NCBI RefSeq assembly: GCF_900217795.1
Contig: NZ_OBMQ01000004.1
Span: 124,001 to 188,000 of the forward strand
Reading direction: 5' to 3'
DNA length: 64,000 nucleotides
DNA from: Ureibacillus xyleni
GTDB lineage: Bacteria > Bacillota > Bacilli > Bacillales_A > Planococcaceae
Shown here one piece after another: positions 42,134 through 50,222 of the stretch (the stretch's first letter is position 1; the number at the start of each line of letters is the position of its first letter). The position numbers and the translations under genes were made by a program. The notes below the pieces were generated by a model. It worked only from the letters and a program-made list of their open reading frames with translations. It was not told where the DNA came from and ran no database searches.

Positions 42134-42165
42134 AAACCGTATCATTTTTAAGATGCGGTTTTTAT
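42134..42165 (+). terminator. Terminator of the diguanylate cyclase gene
   Basis: AAACCGTATC/GATGCGGTTT, 10 bp with one G-U pair, followed by TTTA. Confidence 0.85.
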
Positions 42166-42403
42166 TATGAAAAAAAAGTTGCAAAACGATATGATAGAAG
42201 GGAGAATCGCATTAGCAAAGGTGATTGCGAAAAAAGCTACCTATGATGAGCTCCAAAACCTTCCATTCTGTTCAAATCAAAAATTTCTTCTATGGACAGC
42301 GTATTTTTATGAACCAAGATGCGTCCATGTTTAAATCGAGCAGCTTAAAATGAAACATAAACCGAAGTTATTCGTATAGGTAATTGAGTTGAGGTGAAGT
42401 TTT

Positions 42404-42517
42404 ATGATAAAGAATAATGATAGAAAACCATTAAGTAATCTAATAATTTATGTGTTTTTAGGTGCTGCAGTGGGTTCGGTTATTGGATTAGTTGCTTACG
42501 TGAAAGACTGGCTGTAA
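42404..42517 (+). CDS. Small single-pass membrane protein (37 aa)
   Basis: TTGAGGTGAAG precedes the ATG. The peptide reads MIKNNDRKPLSNLIIYVFLG then AAVGSVIGLVAYVKDWL, with a basic N terminus and one glycine-containing transmembrane helix. It ends 24 bp before the next gene, so they are probably co-transcribed. The family is not recognised; the size and GxxxG-like helix are common in small stress membrane peptides. Confidence 0.65.
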   Translation: MIKNNDRKPLSNLIIYVFLGAAVGSVIGLVAYVKDWL

Positions 42518-42541
42518 ATTACATGTAGAATTGAGGAATGA

Positions 42542-43123
42542 ATGAATAAGAGAAAACTTTTTATATATTTGCTTGTAGCGGTGTTTTTGATTGCAGGCAT
42601 CGTTTTGATTATTAACAATATTTTAAAAGATTTGGAGAAAAAAGAAGCGTTAAAACAAACTCGACATTATTTAGCCCAAAACTATCCAAACATGGAATAT
42701 AATTTATTAGAAATTTCGTCTTCCACTCATTTTAAACATTATGGCTATTTTGAACATGCCGTAACTGTTCAAAACATCAATCGTGAGGAAACGTTAACCG
42801 TATATTATGATAAAAAAATGAATCGAATGGAAGACTCCATCAACATTGAATCACAAGAGGAGCTTTTAAATCAAGAAGTAAACCCAAAGATTGAAAGGTA
42901 CATAGAAGATCACTTTGGTGAAACGAAATATATATCGGTAAGTTATAATGTTGAAAAAGGGAAACCACTAATTGTTGTGACATTTAAGAAAAACCATCAA
43001 GACATAACGCAAACTGATTTTGATACATTTATTTCGTTTTTAAAGGATACGATTGAACTTGAGCATGCCACTGTGATTGTTGACTATTGGACAAGAGAGT
43101 TGTCTTTTAATCAAGAGTTTTAA
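42542..43123 (+). CDS. Membrane-anchored protein of unknown function (193 aa)
   Basis: MNKRKLFIYLLVAVFLIAGI is an N-terminal anchor (residues 6-27) with no clear signal-peptidase site or lipobox. The extracellular part is predicted alpha/beta: a helix (KKEALKQTRHYLAQNYPN), then strands (HAVTVQNINREETLTVYYDKKMNRMEDS). This resembles the repeat-like PepSY/DUF3139 group of small wall-facing proteins, but no firm match is possible by eye. GAGGAATG precedes the ATG. Confidence 0.75.
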   Translation: MNKRKLFIYLLVAVFLIAGIVLIINNILKDLEKKEALKQTRHYLAQNYPNMEYNLLEISSSTHFKHYGYFEHAVTVQNINREETLTVYYDKKMNRMEDSINIESQEELLNQEVNPKIERYIEDHFGETKYISVSYNVEKGKPLIVVTFKKNHQDITQTDFDTFISFLKDTIELEHATVIVDYWTRELSFNQEF

Positions 43124-43154
43124 AGCCGTCTTTCCAATCGGGAAGCGGTTTTTT
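43124..43154 (+). terminator. Terminator of the anchored protein gene
   Basis: AGCCG...CTTTCC pairs with GGGAAG...CGGTT, loop AATC, one bulge, then TTTT. Confidence 0.75.
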
Positions 43155-43347
43155 AAATGGGCATAAACGATTGTCATACCTCTTAAATGAATCTTTGCAT
43201 TAATTAATAACAGGAGGTAGCTATTAAGGTAGAAACGAAAGAAGCTCATTCATTACAAAAACTTACGGATAACTAAACTTTTGTCCAATACCCCCTTCAA
43301 AGAGAATCATAAATTATAAATGTGTTCAAAGAAAGGAGGTTTTTTGT

Positions 43348-43494
43348 ATGGGTTACTGTGGAAATGTTGGAGGAGCTGGTGACTACGGTTATGGTCATGG
43401 AAACGGCTTTGCTTTACTAGTAGTACTATTCATTCTTCTTATCATTATCGGTGCTTACTATAACTTCAATGGCGGCGGCGGAAAATACTGCTAA
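43348..43494 (+). CDS. YjcZ-family sporulation peptide (48 aa)
   Basis: [20 protein letters not shown] followed by [18 protein letters not shown], a short Gly/Tyr/Cys-rich head and one transmembrane helix. This is the hallmark of the YjcZ/YtrI-like sporulation membrane peptides. The tail FNGGGGKYC ends in cysteine. AAAGGAGG is well placed. Members are expressed in sporulating cells of Bacillales; mechanism unknown. It is too short for standard ORF cut-offs. Confidence 0.92.
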   Translation: MGYCGNVGGAGDYGYGHGNGFALLVVLFILLIIIGAYYNFNGGGGKYC

Positions 43495-43501
43495 TAACAA
43501 A

Positions 43502-43550
43502 AAGGCATCCATCTCGAGGGAAACTCGGGGTGGGTGCTTTCAAATTTTTT
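43502..43550 (+). terminator. Terminator of the first yjcZ-like gene
   Basis: GCATCCATCTCGAG/CTCGGGGTGGGTGC, 14 bp with three G-U pairs, loop GGAAA, then TTTCAAATTTTTT. Confidence 0.85.
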
Positions 43551-43568
43551 AAGGTAGCACCAGCAAAA

Positions 43569-43606
43569 AACAGGGCAAACCCAAGTCATTTGTCCCTGTT
43601 CTTTTT
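43569..43606 (+). terminator. Second hairpin between the two yjcZ-like genes
   Basis: AACAGGG-CAAA/TTTG-T-CCCTGTT, followed by CTTTTT. It gives a second intrinsic terminator only 30 bp after the first. Confidence 0.7.
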
Positions 43607-43654
43607 GGGGAAACGACATAAATTGTAGTATCTCGTATAAAGGGGGAGTAAATC

Positions 43655-43765
43655 ATGTATTGTAATTCACATGGTGGTTATTCAAAAGGACACAACAATG
43701 AGTTTGTATTAATCGTAGTACTTTTCATCCTACTAATAATTGTTGGCGCACACTATTTTAAATAA
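43655..43765 (+). CDS. Second YjcZ-family peptide (36 aa)
   Basis: MYCNSHGGYSKGHNNEFVLI followed by [16 protein letters not shown]. It has the same plan as the peptide at 43348: a short polar head with Cys3, His and Gly, then one transmembrane helix with the shared VVLFILLII core. GGGGGAG precedes the ATG. It looks like a tandem, diverged duplicate with its own terminators. Confidence 0.88.
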   Translation: MYCNSHGGYSKGHNNEFVLIVVLFILLIIVGAHYFK

Positions 43766-43779
43766 GCAGCAGCAATAAA

Positions 43780-43815
43780 ATGCCTCGAAAGTATTTATAC
43801 TTTCGGGGCATTTTG
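43780..43815 (+). terminator. Terminator of the second yjcZ-like gene
   Basis: ATGCCTCGAAAGTA/TACTTTCGGGGCAT, 14 bp with one G-U pair, then TTTTG. Confidence 0.92.
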
Positions 43816-43907
43816 TATTGAAATAGCTTTTTAGTACTACATTATATTTGGCAAGATTAAAATAAAATAGTAATAGTATTTCATTAATGGATAAAGGGGT
43901 TTCGATA

Positions 43908-45995
43908 ATGGATCAAGAAACCGAAAAGCGAATTGCCTGCTTAGAAGAAGAGGTGCGGGCTCTCCGTTTTGAATTAAATGAATTAAAGGGTATCAAACAA
44001 ATGGAGGAACAGCCAATTCTTGAAAAACCTCAAATTGAGTTGGAAAATCCTTTAGTAAAACTTAATAAGGCGGCACAAGAACGTGTAAATCCAAAAACGA
44101 TTACTCAACCCCCAATACAACCGAAAAAAGAAACATCTCCGAAAAATTCACGGAGTTTTGAAGAAATCGTTGTTTGGGCATTGCCAAAAATATTTATGAT
44201 CATTCTTGTCCTCGGCGTTTTATGGGGATTAAAGCTGATTAGTGATTTTGGATTATTTCCAAATACTGTTAAAATTATTTTGGCATACTTCCTTTCCATT
44301 GGTTTAATGGTAGCGGCTTACCTAATGGAAAAAAGGAAACGAGACACCTCACAAGTTTTGACCGTCGTTTTATATGGTGGGGCATTCATCATTGGGATAT
44401 TGACGACAGCTGCAGGGGCCATACTTTATGAGGTGCTCGGACTTTATGTGGCGTTATTGTTAACTCTACTTTATATTGCGTACGGTATCATCATTTCATA
44501 TTTAAAGAAAAATGAAGTGTTATCGGTGTTTGTAATTTTCACTTCCTTGTTACTACCGTATTTACTAGAATATATGGAATTTAATAATGCAATCATCCTG
44601 TTATATGTAGTACTTGTATTTGGTGCAATGCAGTTGGTATTTATGAAGCATCGCCAAAAGGTTGCACTTTATATTGCGTATTTCTTCTCCATCATTGCTG
44701 TTCAAGTAATTTATAGCTTGAATGATCAAGAGGAATATTTATATTTCATTAGCTATGTTTTATTGAATGTTATTTTTCTTGTGGTTTGGCTGCGAGTTTA
44801 TAATTCGGGCAAAATGAAAGCCTTACATGAGGGAATGTTATTTAGTTTAAGTGGACTTACAATCATATTAATGAACGTCATTTCGGATGATAATGCAATG
44901 CCGTTCATTGCTTTAACCATTATTTTCGGAAGTTTTGCGTTATTTGCATTTAAACGTGGGCAATTCCGAATTGTGGATGTTGTTGGAACGCTTGCCCTAG
45001 TCGCATTTTTTAACATGTTACTTGCGTTTGATTTGTCCAACGATTTTGATATCGTCCTATTGCCACTTTCGACATTTTTAGGGGTACTGCTTGCGATTCG
45101 GATTGGCGCTATGTTAATGAAAATTACTTATAGCATTTTATTTACCATCTTGATATTCGGGCATTTTCTCATTGATGAAGTTGAACCATTTTGGAGTGTG
45201 GAACATTTCAATTATTTATTAATTTTTGCCTATCTAATCACAATTTTCGTATATGTAAAACGTAAGACAACAGAGAAAGCTTCGTTCACTTTTATTCATG
45301 ATGTCTACCCAAACATTATCGTACTATACTTCTTTATTTATATTCTGAAATTCGATGGTGAATATTTTTCAGATTTTGGGTATCCGTACTTTTCAAGCAT
45401 AATCTTCGTGATTGTGATGCTGGGGTCGTTTTTCCTTCCAGAACGATTCATTGGGCGAATTTTACGTTACGCACTCACGGTAGTATTTGCTTTAGTGACG
45501 ATCAATTTAATTCCAACTCATTATGTCGAAGGTATCGAGATGTGGTTGAATTTAATCGTTCGGATCGTTTATGCGTGTGTGATAATTCTCATTGTTTCCG
45601 ATGTTTATGAGGAAGGCTATTTATATAAGACGTGGATACGGAATTTAAAAATGAATGTGGATGGTTTCATCGCGGTAGGAATCGTTGCGTCTATGATGGT
45701 GTTATATAGTATTCTGAACCAGCTGATTTACGATGGTTGGCTGGATTATATCGTGATTGTCGCAGCTAAAACAATTTTGTTATTTGCCACTGCAACCATC
45801 TCGCTCTGGATGAGTACGAAGCGCAAATTAAAAGTCGTCCGGGTGATGGGGTATACGGTATTAGCTATGGCGATCTGTAAATTAATTTTTATCGATTTAG
45901 CAGATTTAAGTTTATTAATTCGCGCGTTACTGTTTATCACAATTGGGGGAATTGGACTATTCTTATCCAATCAGCTGTTGAAATCGAAAAAATAA
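43908..45995 (+). CDS. DUF2339 polytopic membrane protein (695 aa)
   Basis: An N-terminal cytoplasmic coiled coil (EKRIACLEEEVRALRFELNE) and Pro-rich linker (to residue 80) precede about 18-20 transmembrane helices, the DUF2339 architecture. The first helix region SFEEIVVWALPKIFMIILVLG is the domain start. The family has no known reaction; glycosyltransferase-like or envelope roles have been proposed. ATG 43908 follows AAAGGGG; GTG 43887 lacks a site. It is monocistronic. Confidence 0.88.
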   Translation: MDQETEKRIACLEEEVRALRFELNELKGIKQMEEQPILEKPQIELENPLVKLNKAAQERVNPKTITQPPIQPKKETSPKNSRSFEEIVVWALPKIFMIILVLGVLWGLKLISDFGLFPNTVKIILAYFLSIGLMVAAYLMEKRKRDTSQVLTVVLYGGAFIIGILTTAAGAILYEVLGLYVALLLTLLYIAYGIIISYLKKNEVLSVFVIFTSLLLPYLLEYMEFNNAIILLYVVLVFGAMQLVFMKHRQKVALYIAYFFSIIAVQVIYSLNDQEEYLYFISYVLLNVIFLVVWLRVYNSGKMKALHEGMLFSLSGLTIILMNVISDDNAMPFIALTIIFGSFALFAFKRGQFRIVDVVGTLALVAFFNMLLAFDLSNDFDIVLLPLSTFLGVLLAIRIGAMLMKITYSILFTILIFGHFLIDEVEPFWSVEHFNYLLIFAYLITIFVYVKRKTTEKASFTFIHDVYPNIIVLYFFIYILKFDGEYFSDFGYPYFSSIIFVIVMLGSFFLPERFIGRILRYALTVVFALVTINLIPTHYVEGIEMWLNLIVRIVYACVIILIVSDVYEEGYLYKTWIRNLKMNVDGFIAVGIVASMMVLYSILNQLIYDGWLDYIVIVAAKTILLFATATISLWMSTKRKLKVVRVMGYTVLAMAICKLIFIDLADLSLLIRALLFITIGGIGLFLSNQLLKSKK

Positions 45996-46005
45996 TGTAA
46001 ATTGC

Positions 46006-46040
46006 AAAAGCCGCAGAATTTGAGTTTGCGGCTTTTTTTT
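46006..46040 (+). terminator. Terminator of the DUF2339 gene
   Basis: AAAAGCCGCA/TGCGGCTTTT stem with an 11-nt loop and a long T-run. Confidence 0.92.
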
Positions 46041-46054
46041 GATGATGTGAGGAC

Positions 46055-46128
46055 TTTCTATTATCAGCGCAATTTTTTCTATTAACAGGATGAAATTTTC
46101 TATAGTTGCCTTAGAATTTTCTATTAAT
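46055..46128 (+). repeat. Array C: four units at exact 21-bp pitch, core TTTTCTATTAA
   Basis: The CTAT of each unit falls at 46058, 46079, 46100 and 46121, all 21 bp apart. The core is the reverse complement of that of array B. The array begins 15 bp after the DUF2339 terminator and the spacers are unrelated to those of B. Confidence 0.88.
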
Positions 46129-46265
46129 CAAAAACTACGCTAATTGCTAAGTTGCAATGAAACTTTTTTACGTATGAATTCGTATGTTTTATATAGACCA
46201 AATGTGTGAATTATGTTTAAGATAAGATGACAATAATTTGAAATTTTGATGAACGGAGGATTTCT

Positions 46266-47420
46266 ATGTCAGAAATTAATAATCCATTATTTGAGGACTT
46301 AGACGCAAAAAAAGTTGAACCAATAAACTCAAGCTTAGAACCAATTCCTCAACCTGTACAACTCGTATCACAAGAAGAGATGTCTCAAATTAAAAAACGC
46401 CAGCTCATGTTAAAAGAAGAGCCACAAGTACAAGCGTTGGCAGAAAAAATTGACCATAAAAATCAAATTGCCGTCCTTGAATTTGGGAAGGAAACTGCTA
46501 CTGCGATTTCTAAATTTTCCGATCGCATGTTGTCTTCTATCAAGTCCAGTAAGCTGGAAAAATCGAGTGAACTTATTAACAATTTGAATAAAATTATGGA
46601 CCGCTTTGACCCACAAGATTTTCATGAGGAGAAAAAGGGTGGCTTTTTAAAGAAGTTATTCAATAAAGGGAAAGAGCAGCTAGAACGAATTTTATCTAAA
46701 TATGACACGATGAATAAAGAAGTCGATGTGATTTATAACGAGATTACAAAATATGAGTTGGAAATGAAGAAAAATACAATGGAATTAGAACACATGTATG
46801 ACCAAAACTTAAATTATTTCCAAAGTTTAAGTGAACATGTGGCAGCCATTGAAGTAAAGCTTGACCAACTGCACCCTCAAATCCCGTTATTAGAACAAAG
46901 ATCAAATGAAGGCGATCAAGAGGCGATGATGGAGTTAGAATCAATGCGTCGTACAATTGAGTTACTAGAACAGCGCCGTTATGATTTAGAAATGGCTCAA
47001 CAAGTGTCATTCCAAGCAGCACCGCAGATTCGTATGATTCAACAAGGGAATAACCATTTAATTGCGAAAATTAATTCGGCCTTTGTGACAACCATTCCGA
47101 TTTTCAAGCAAGGGTTAATCCATGCTGTCACAATTCAACGCCAAAAGTTAGTAGCAGATTCTATGAATGAGCTGGATAAACGGACAAATGAAATGCTCGT
47201 TCGCAATGCAGAAAATATCCGTCAGAATAGTGTCAACATTGCACGCTCTGCTGGAAACCCAAGCATTAAAATTGAAACGATTGAAAAAACGTGGCAAACC
47301 ATTATGTCGGGTATTCAAGAAACAAAACAAATCCAAGCTGAAACAATTCGCAATCGTGAAGAAGGTCGTAAACGAATTGAAGCGTTGCAGTTAGAATACG
47401 AGAAATTAAAAAGAATGTAA
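46266..47420 (+). CDS. TelA/YceH family toxic-anion resistance protein (384 aa)
   Basis: A long helical protein of the TelA family, named for tellurite resistance and also found in stress operons with TerD-like proteins. Features are the N-terminal disordered arm, GGFLKKLFNKGKEQLERIL near 124, a central coiled coil, and the C-terminal ETIEKTWQTIMSGIQETKQI with EEGRKRIEALQLEYEKLK. The usual partner xpaC/yceG is not adjacent here, and DUF2339 is the upstream neighbour. GGAGG is 8 nt before the ATG. Confidence 0.93.
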   Translation: MSEINNPLFEDLDAKKVEPINSSLEPIPQPVQLVSQEEMSQIKKRQLMLKEEPQVQALAEKIDHKNQIAVLEFGKETATAISKFSDRMLSSIKSSKLEKSSELINNLNKIMDRFDPQDFHEEKKGGFLKKLFNKGKEQLERILSKYDTMNKEVDVIYNEITKYELEMKKNTMELEHMYDQNLNYFQSLSEHVAAIEVKLDQLHPQIPLLEQRSNEGDQEAMMELESMRRTIELLEQRRYDLEMAQQVSFQAAPQIRMIQQGNNHLIAKINSAFVTTIPIFKQGLIHAVTIQRQKLVADSMNELDKRTNEMLVRNAENIRQNSVNIARSAGNPSIKIETIEKTWQTIMSGIQETKQIQAETIRNREEGRKRIEALQLEYEKLKRM

Positions 47421-47421
47421 A

Positions 47422-47458
47422 AAATTACCTACCGCTTTAAAAACGGTAGGTAATTTTT
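47422..47458. terminator. Bidirectional terminator between telA-like and cotD genes
   Basis: A perfect 13-bp stem, AAATTACCTACCG/CGGTAGGTAATTT. Confidence 0.93.
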
Positions 47459-47460
47459 AT

Positions 47461-47772
47461 TTAGAAGCCAAATCGTCTACGAGGGAAGCAACCAGGGTTT
47501 GGATTTCTAGGATCTCCACAATTGTGTTGTGTGTCAATATACTCATTTTCAACTGATTGAGTTTGAGGGAAGTAGTGTTGGTGATGAGTGTAATGACGGT
47601 TAATTGTTCTAGTGTGAACCGGGTGATAATGAGGTACCACCGTATTAAAAATGTTTGTTTTGATTACTTCTTGAGTTGGTGATACACGTGCTGGTGCGAC
47701 TTGAGTTGGATGTACAGTTGGTGGACAGCAAATGGGCTTTCTACTACCACAACCGCAATGTCTTCTACGCAT
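47461..47772 (-). CDS. cotD: CotD-like inner spore coat protein (103 aa)
   Basis: Rich in Cys, His, Pro and Tyr, as in CotD. N-terminal CGCGSRKPICCPPTVHPTQV, then the family core VVPHYHPVHTRTINRHYTHH followed by QHYFPQTQS. A Cys/Pro/Arg-rich tail ends the protein. CotD is deposited in the inner coat during late sporulation under sigma-K and GerE. The ribosome site GGAGGAG precedes the ATG. The HPxHT-N-H-xHxHYFP pattern makes the assignment solid. Confidence 0.92.
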   Translation of the reverse strand: MRRRHCGCGSRKPICCPPTVHPTQVAPARVSPTQEVIKTNIFNTVVPHYHPVHTRTINRHYTHHQHYFPQTQSVENEYIDTQHNCGDPRNPNPGCFPRRRFGF

Positions 47773-48101
47773 TATTTCTCCTCCTTCTTTAATAGTTCGT
47801 TGCCTTATTAAATTATGAAAAAAACGTTAGTAGAGTTGGTTGTATACCTATTATTGAGAGGAAATAGGTAGACTCTCATAAAATTGAAAGATAGATGCCT
47901 ACATAGATATATTACTTTTCGATTTATAGAAATAAACGAAAGTCGGGTGAATAACCAAAAATCACCAATAATGTAGAAGTATTTCTGCATTTCACAATTT
48001 TTTGCTAAATCTATTTTTTCACCTTGCTAATTCCGAGTAAATCAATTAGTATTAAAACATACTAAATCTATAAGAATTAAAAACATTAGGAAGTGATCGA
48101 T
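47773..48101. other. Intergenic region between divergent cotD and esterase genes
   Basis: This 329-bp AT-rich gap must hold the sporulation promoter of cotD and the promoter of the esterase gene. I could not pick a convincing sigma-K pair by eye. A 60-codon minus-strand frame in it has no ribosome site and is not supported. Confidence 0.5.
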
Positions 48102-49052
48102 TTGCCGAATTTATTATTAAAAACGATCCAATATTTAGAAACCGTTAATCAACAACCATCACTCCATACGATGACACCTGAAGAAGTACGCCATTTACGT
48201 GCATCAGCCTTAACAACGGACAAAAACTCAGTTACACTTTCAAATATAGAAGATCAACTTATTGAAGTAAGAGACGGTAGTAAAATTAAGGTGCGAGTTT
48301 ATACACCAATTGGGGAAGGGCCGCATCCGATTATTATTTATTATCATGGTGGAGGATGGGTCATCAATAGTATTGAGACAAGTGATACTTCTTGCCAAAA
48401 TTTAGCAGCACTTGCGAATTCTCTTGTGGTGTCAGTTGATTATCGTCTTGCACCAGAATATAAATTTCCAACTCCAGTTAATGATGCTTACGATGCCTTT
48501 CTATGGACAGTTGAAAATGCTGTTAAGATTAACGGCATTGATGATCAAATTTCAGTGATGGGGGATAGTGCTGGTGCAAATCTAGCCACTGTTGTAACAC
48601 TCATGGCAAAAGACTTCAATGGACCATCCATTGCATCACAAATTTTATTGTATCCAGTAACGGATTTAGGCTATGATACGACTTCTTATCATGAATTTGC
48701 GGAAGGGTTCGGTCTTGAACGGAAAGATATGCAATGGTTTGGGAAGTATTATTTAAATAAAGAAGAAGAAAAAGAGCATCCTTATGTAGCGCCATTAAAA
48801 GCAAATGATGTGACAGGATTACCGCCAGCATTAATTATTGTTGCAGAAAACGATGTGTTACGCGATGAGGGGATTGCGTATAGTGAAAAATTAAAAGATG
48901 CAAATGTGTCTGTCAAACAATTAGTGGCAAAGGGTCTTGTTCATAGTTTCTTTACGAAAAATGATGTGTTCTCTAGCGAAATCGAGAAAACAATCGTAGC
49001 GATACATTCATTTTTAAAGGAAACCGTAAAGCCAACTGTCTATTCAAACTAA
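48102..49052 (+). CDS. HSL-family alpha/beta hydrolase (carboxylesterase, 316 aa)
   Basis: A hormone-sensitive-lipase family esterase. The oxyanion motif is YYHGGGWVINS near residue 84, the nucleophile motif is VMGDSAGANLA (Ser near 155), the acid is in AENDVLRDEG, and the catalytic His is in GLVHSFF. VDYRLAPEYKFP is also typical. There is no signal peptide, so it is cytosolic and acts on short-chain esters or similar. TTG 48102 lies about 10 nt after TAGGAAG; GTG 48093 is too close to it. Confidence 0.92.
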   Translation: MPNLLLKTIQYLETVNQQPSLHTMTPEEVRHLRASALTTDKNSVTLSNIEDQLIEVRDGSKIKVRVYTPIGEGPHPIIIYYHGGGWVINSIETSDTSCQNLAALANSLVVSVDYRLAPEYKFPTPVNDAYDAFLWTVENAVKINGIDDQISVMGDSAGANLATVVTLMAKDFNGPSIASQILLYPVTDLGYDTTSYHEFAEGFGLERKDMQWFGKYYLNKEEEKEHPYVAPLKANDVTGLPPALIIVAENDVLRDEGIAYSEKLKDANVSVKQLVAKGLVHSFFTKNDVFSSEIEKTIVAIHSFLKETVKPTVYSN

Positions 49053-49060
49053 AATGTTGG

Positions 49061-49095
49061 AAGGATTCACTTGAACAAAAGGTGAGTCCTTTTTG
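49061..49095 (+). terminator. Terminator of the esterase gene
   Basis: AAGGATTCACTT/AGGTGAGTCCTT, 12 bp with two G-U pairs, then TTTTT. Confidence 0.9.
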
Positions 49096-49130
49096 GTTGG
49101 TTTTGATATAGTAAATTTTGAGGTGACATC

Positions 49131-49532
49131 ATGAATACAACAATACAAGAAATTCAAAAAAGTTTTGAGACAATGCCATTTTTTCAATTTATCGGGTTTG
49201 ACATCATTGATTTTGATGAAGATCGGGTAATATTAAAACTTGAGATAAGAGACGATTTATTAAACAATAACCATACTTTACACGGTGGAATTCATGCGTC
49301 GATGATTGATCAAGTGCTCGCGATGTGTATTCGAGCAAAAACGAAATCTCGTTGTGCCACAATTAGTTTAAATATTAACTATTTAGCTCCAATTACTGCT
49401 GGGACCGTGTATGCAACCGGTCGAATTGTCCAACTTGGCTATCGCATTACACAGGCTGAAGGGGAAGTATATACTGAGGATGGCACTGTACTTGCAAAAG
49501 GGATTGGCAGTTTCAAAATCATTCGAGAGTAA
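49131..49532 (+). CDS. PaaI-family hotdog thioesterase (133 aa)
   Basis: A hotdog-fold acyl-CoA thioesterase. The catalytic loop HTLHGGIHASMIDQVLAMCI has the Gly-Gly and Asp expected of PaaI, and TISLNINYLAPITAGTVYATG is the central strand pair. The substrate acyl-CoA is unknown. GAGGTGAC precedes the ATG. It lies 78 bp behind the esterase gene but beyond its terminator. Confidence 0.9.
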   Translation: MNTTIQEIQKSFETMPFFQFIGFDIIDFDEDRVILKLEIRDDLLNNNHTLHGGIHASMIDQVLAMCIRAKTKSRCATISLNINYLAPITAGTVYATGRIVQLGYRITQAEGEVYTEDGTVLAKGIGSFKIIRE

Positions 49533-49577
49533 AAGAGCATTTACTATAGAGAAAGCCGTTTTTAGGGAGGGTATTGT

Positions 49578-49763
49578 ATGAAGTGGATTGTTTACTTCCT
49601 TTTTCTCGTCCTGTATTTAGGTGTCTCATTTTTTGGTTTAGGGCCAGTGCTATTTGCAGATGGCACGTTTTCGGAACGGATGATTACACTAGCCGTTATT
49701 ATTGTCATTTATATGGTTTTAACAGGTTTGTTTGTTTGGTTTGTTAAAAGAAAACGAAAATAA
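49578..49763 (+). CDS. Two-helix membrane protein (61 aa)
   Basis: MKWIVYFLFLVLYLGVSFFG and the later MITLAVIIVIYMVLTGLFVW are two transmembrane helices around a short loop, with a basic end, FVKRKRK. AGGGAGGG precedes the ATG. It resembles the short DUF6954-type membrane proteins of Bacillales. Function unknown. It lies 45 bp after the thioesterase gene and is probably co-transcribed. Confidence 0.78.
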   Translation: MKWIVYFLFLVLYLGVSFFGLGPVLFADGTFSERMITLAVIIVIYMVLTGLFVWFVKRKRK

Positions 49764-49770
49764 TTTTTTA

Positions 49771-49800
49771 CTGGTAATCCACAGAGGTTACCAGTTTTTT
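49771..49800 (+). terminator. Terminator after the thioesterase/membrane-protein unit
   Basis: CTGGTAA/TTACCAG stem, 10-nt loop, then TTTTTT. Confidence 0.9.
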
Positions 49801-49820
49801 TATTTTTTACATCGTTTCTA

Positions 49821-49890
49821 TTGATTATTATATCGACCCCTGATATATTAAATATATCAACAGGCGATATATCAGTAGCCATTATATCGA
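49821..49890 (+). promoter_or_regulatory. Promoter and palindromic operator of the padR operon
   Basis: Promoter TTGATT-N17-TATATT (49821-49826, 49844-49849). The -10 lies inside a 19-bp palindrome, TGATATATT-A-AATATATCA (49841-49859). Related half-sites are CGATATATCA (49865-49874) and two copies of TTATATCGA (49828-49836 and 49882-49890). A multi-site auto-operator for PadR is likely. Confidence 0.75.
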
Positions 49891-49904
49891 GAGGTGATCA
49901 TAAA

Positions 49905-50222
49905 ATGAAACAAGACCTTCCACCGTTAACAGAAGGCGTTTATTATATTTTGCTGTCTTTATACGAACCACGACACGGGTATGGCATGATTCAGTTTACG
50001 GATGAAATGACAAGTGGCCGTGTGAAACTAGGGGCTGGTACTATTTATGGTGCGATTAAAACATTGCTGGATCGTGGATGGATAAAAGCTTTTGAAGAAG
50101 ATGGGCGAAAAAAAGAATACATTATTACAGATAAGGGTAAAGAAGTTATTGAGTACGAAATTTTGAGATTAAGGGAACTTTTTGACAATGGTATCCGTAT
50201 AACAGGGGGTAGTACAAAATGA
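49905..50222 (+). CDS. PadR family transcriptional regulator (105 aa)
   Basis: A winged-helix repressor of the short PadR-s2 type. LTEGVYYILLSLYEPRHGYG starts the domain, LGAGTIYGAIKTLLDRGWI is the recognition helix and RKKEYIITDKGKEVIEYE forms the wing. PadR proteins often respond to antimicrobials and repress a downstream exporter. ATG 49905 follows GAGAGGTGATC; an upstream in-frame start at 49821 lies inside the operator. It overlaps the DUF2812 gene as ATGA. Confidence 0.93.
   Translation: MKQDLPPLTEGVYYILLSLYEPRHGYGMIQFTDEMTSGRVKLGAGTIYGAIKTLLDRGWIKAFEEDGRKKEYIITDKGKEVIEYEILRLRELFDNGIRITGGSTK

Noticed and set aside
42167..42334. 55-codon ORF after the diguanylate cyclase
   Set aside because: The start codon lies just after the cyclase terminator with no Shine-Dalgarno, and the product resembles no known protein. 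It could be real but is not supported.
43200..43280. AGGAGGTAGC followed by a 17-codon frame
   Set aside because: No ATG, GTG or TTG start lies at a suitable distance.
20837..46128. CRISPR arrays as an explanation of the 21-bp repeats
   Set aside because: Repeats are only about 10-15 bp, spacers about 6-10 bp, units are degenerate, and there are no cas genes.
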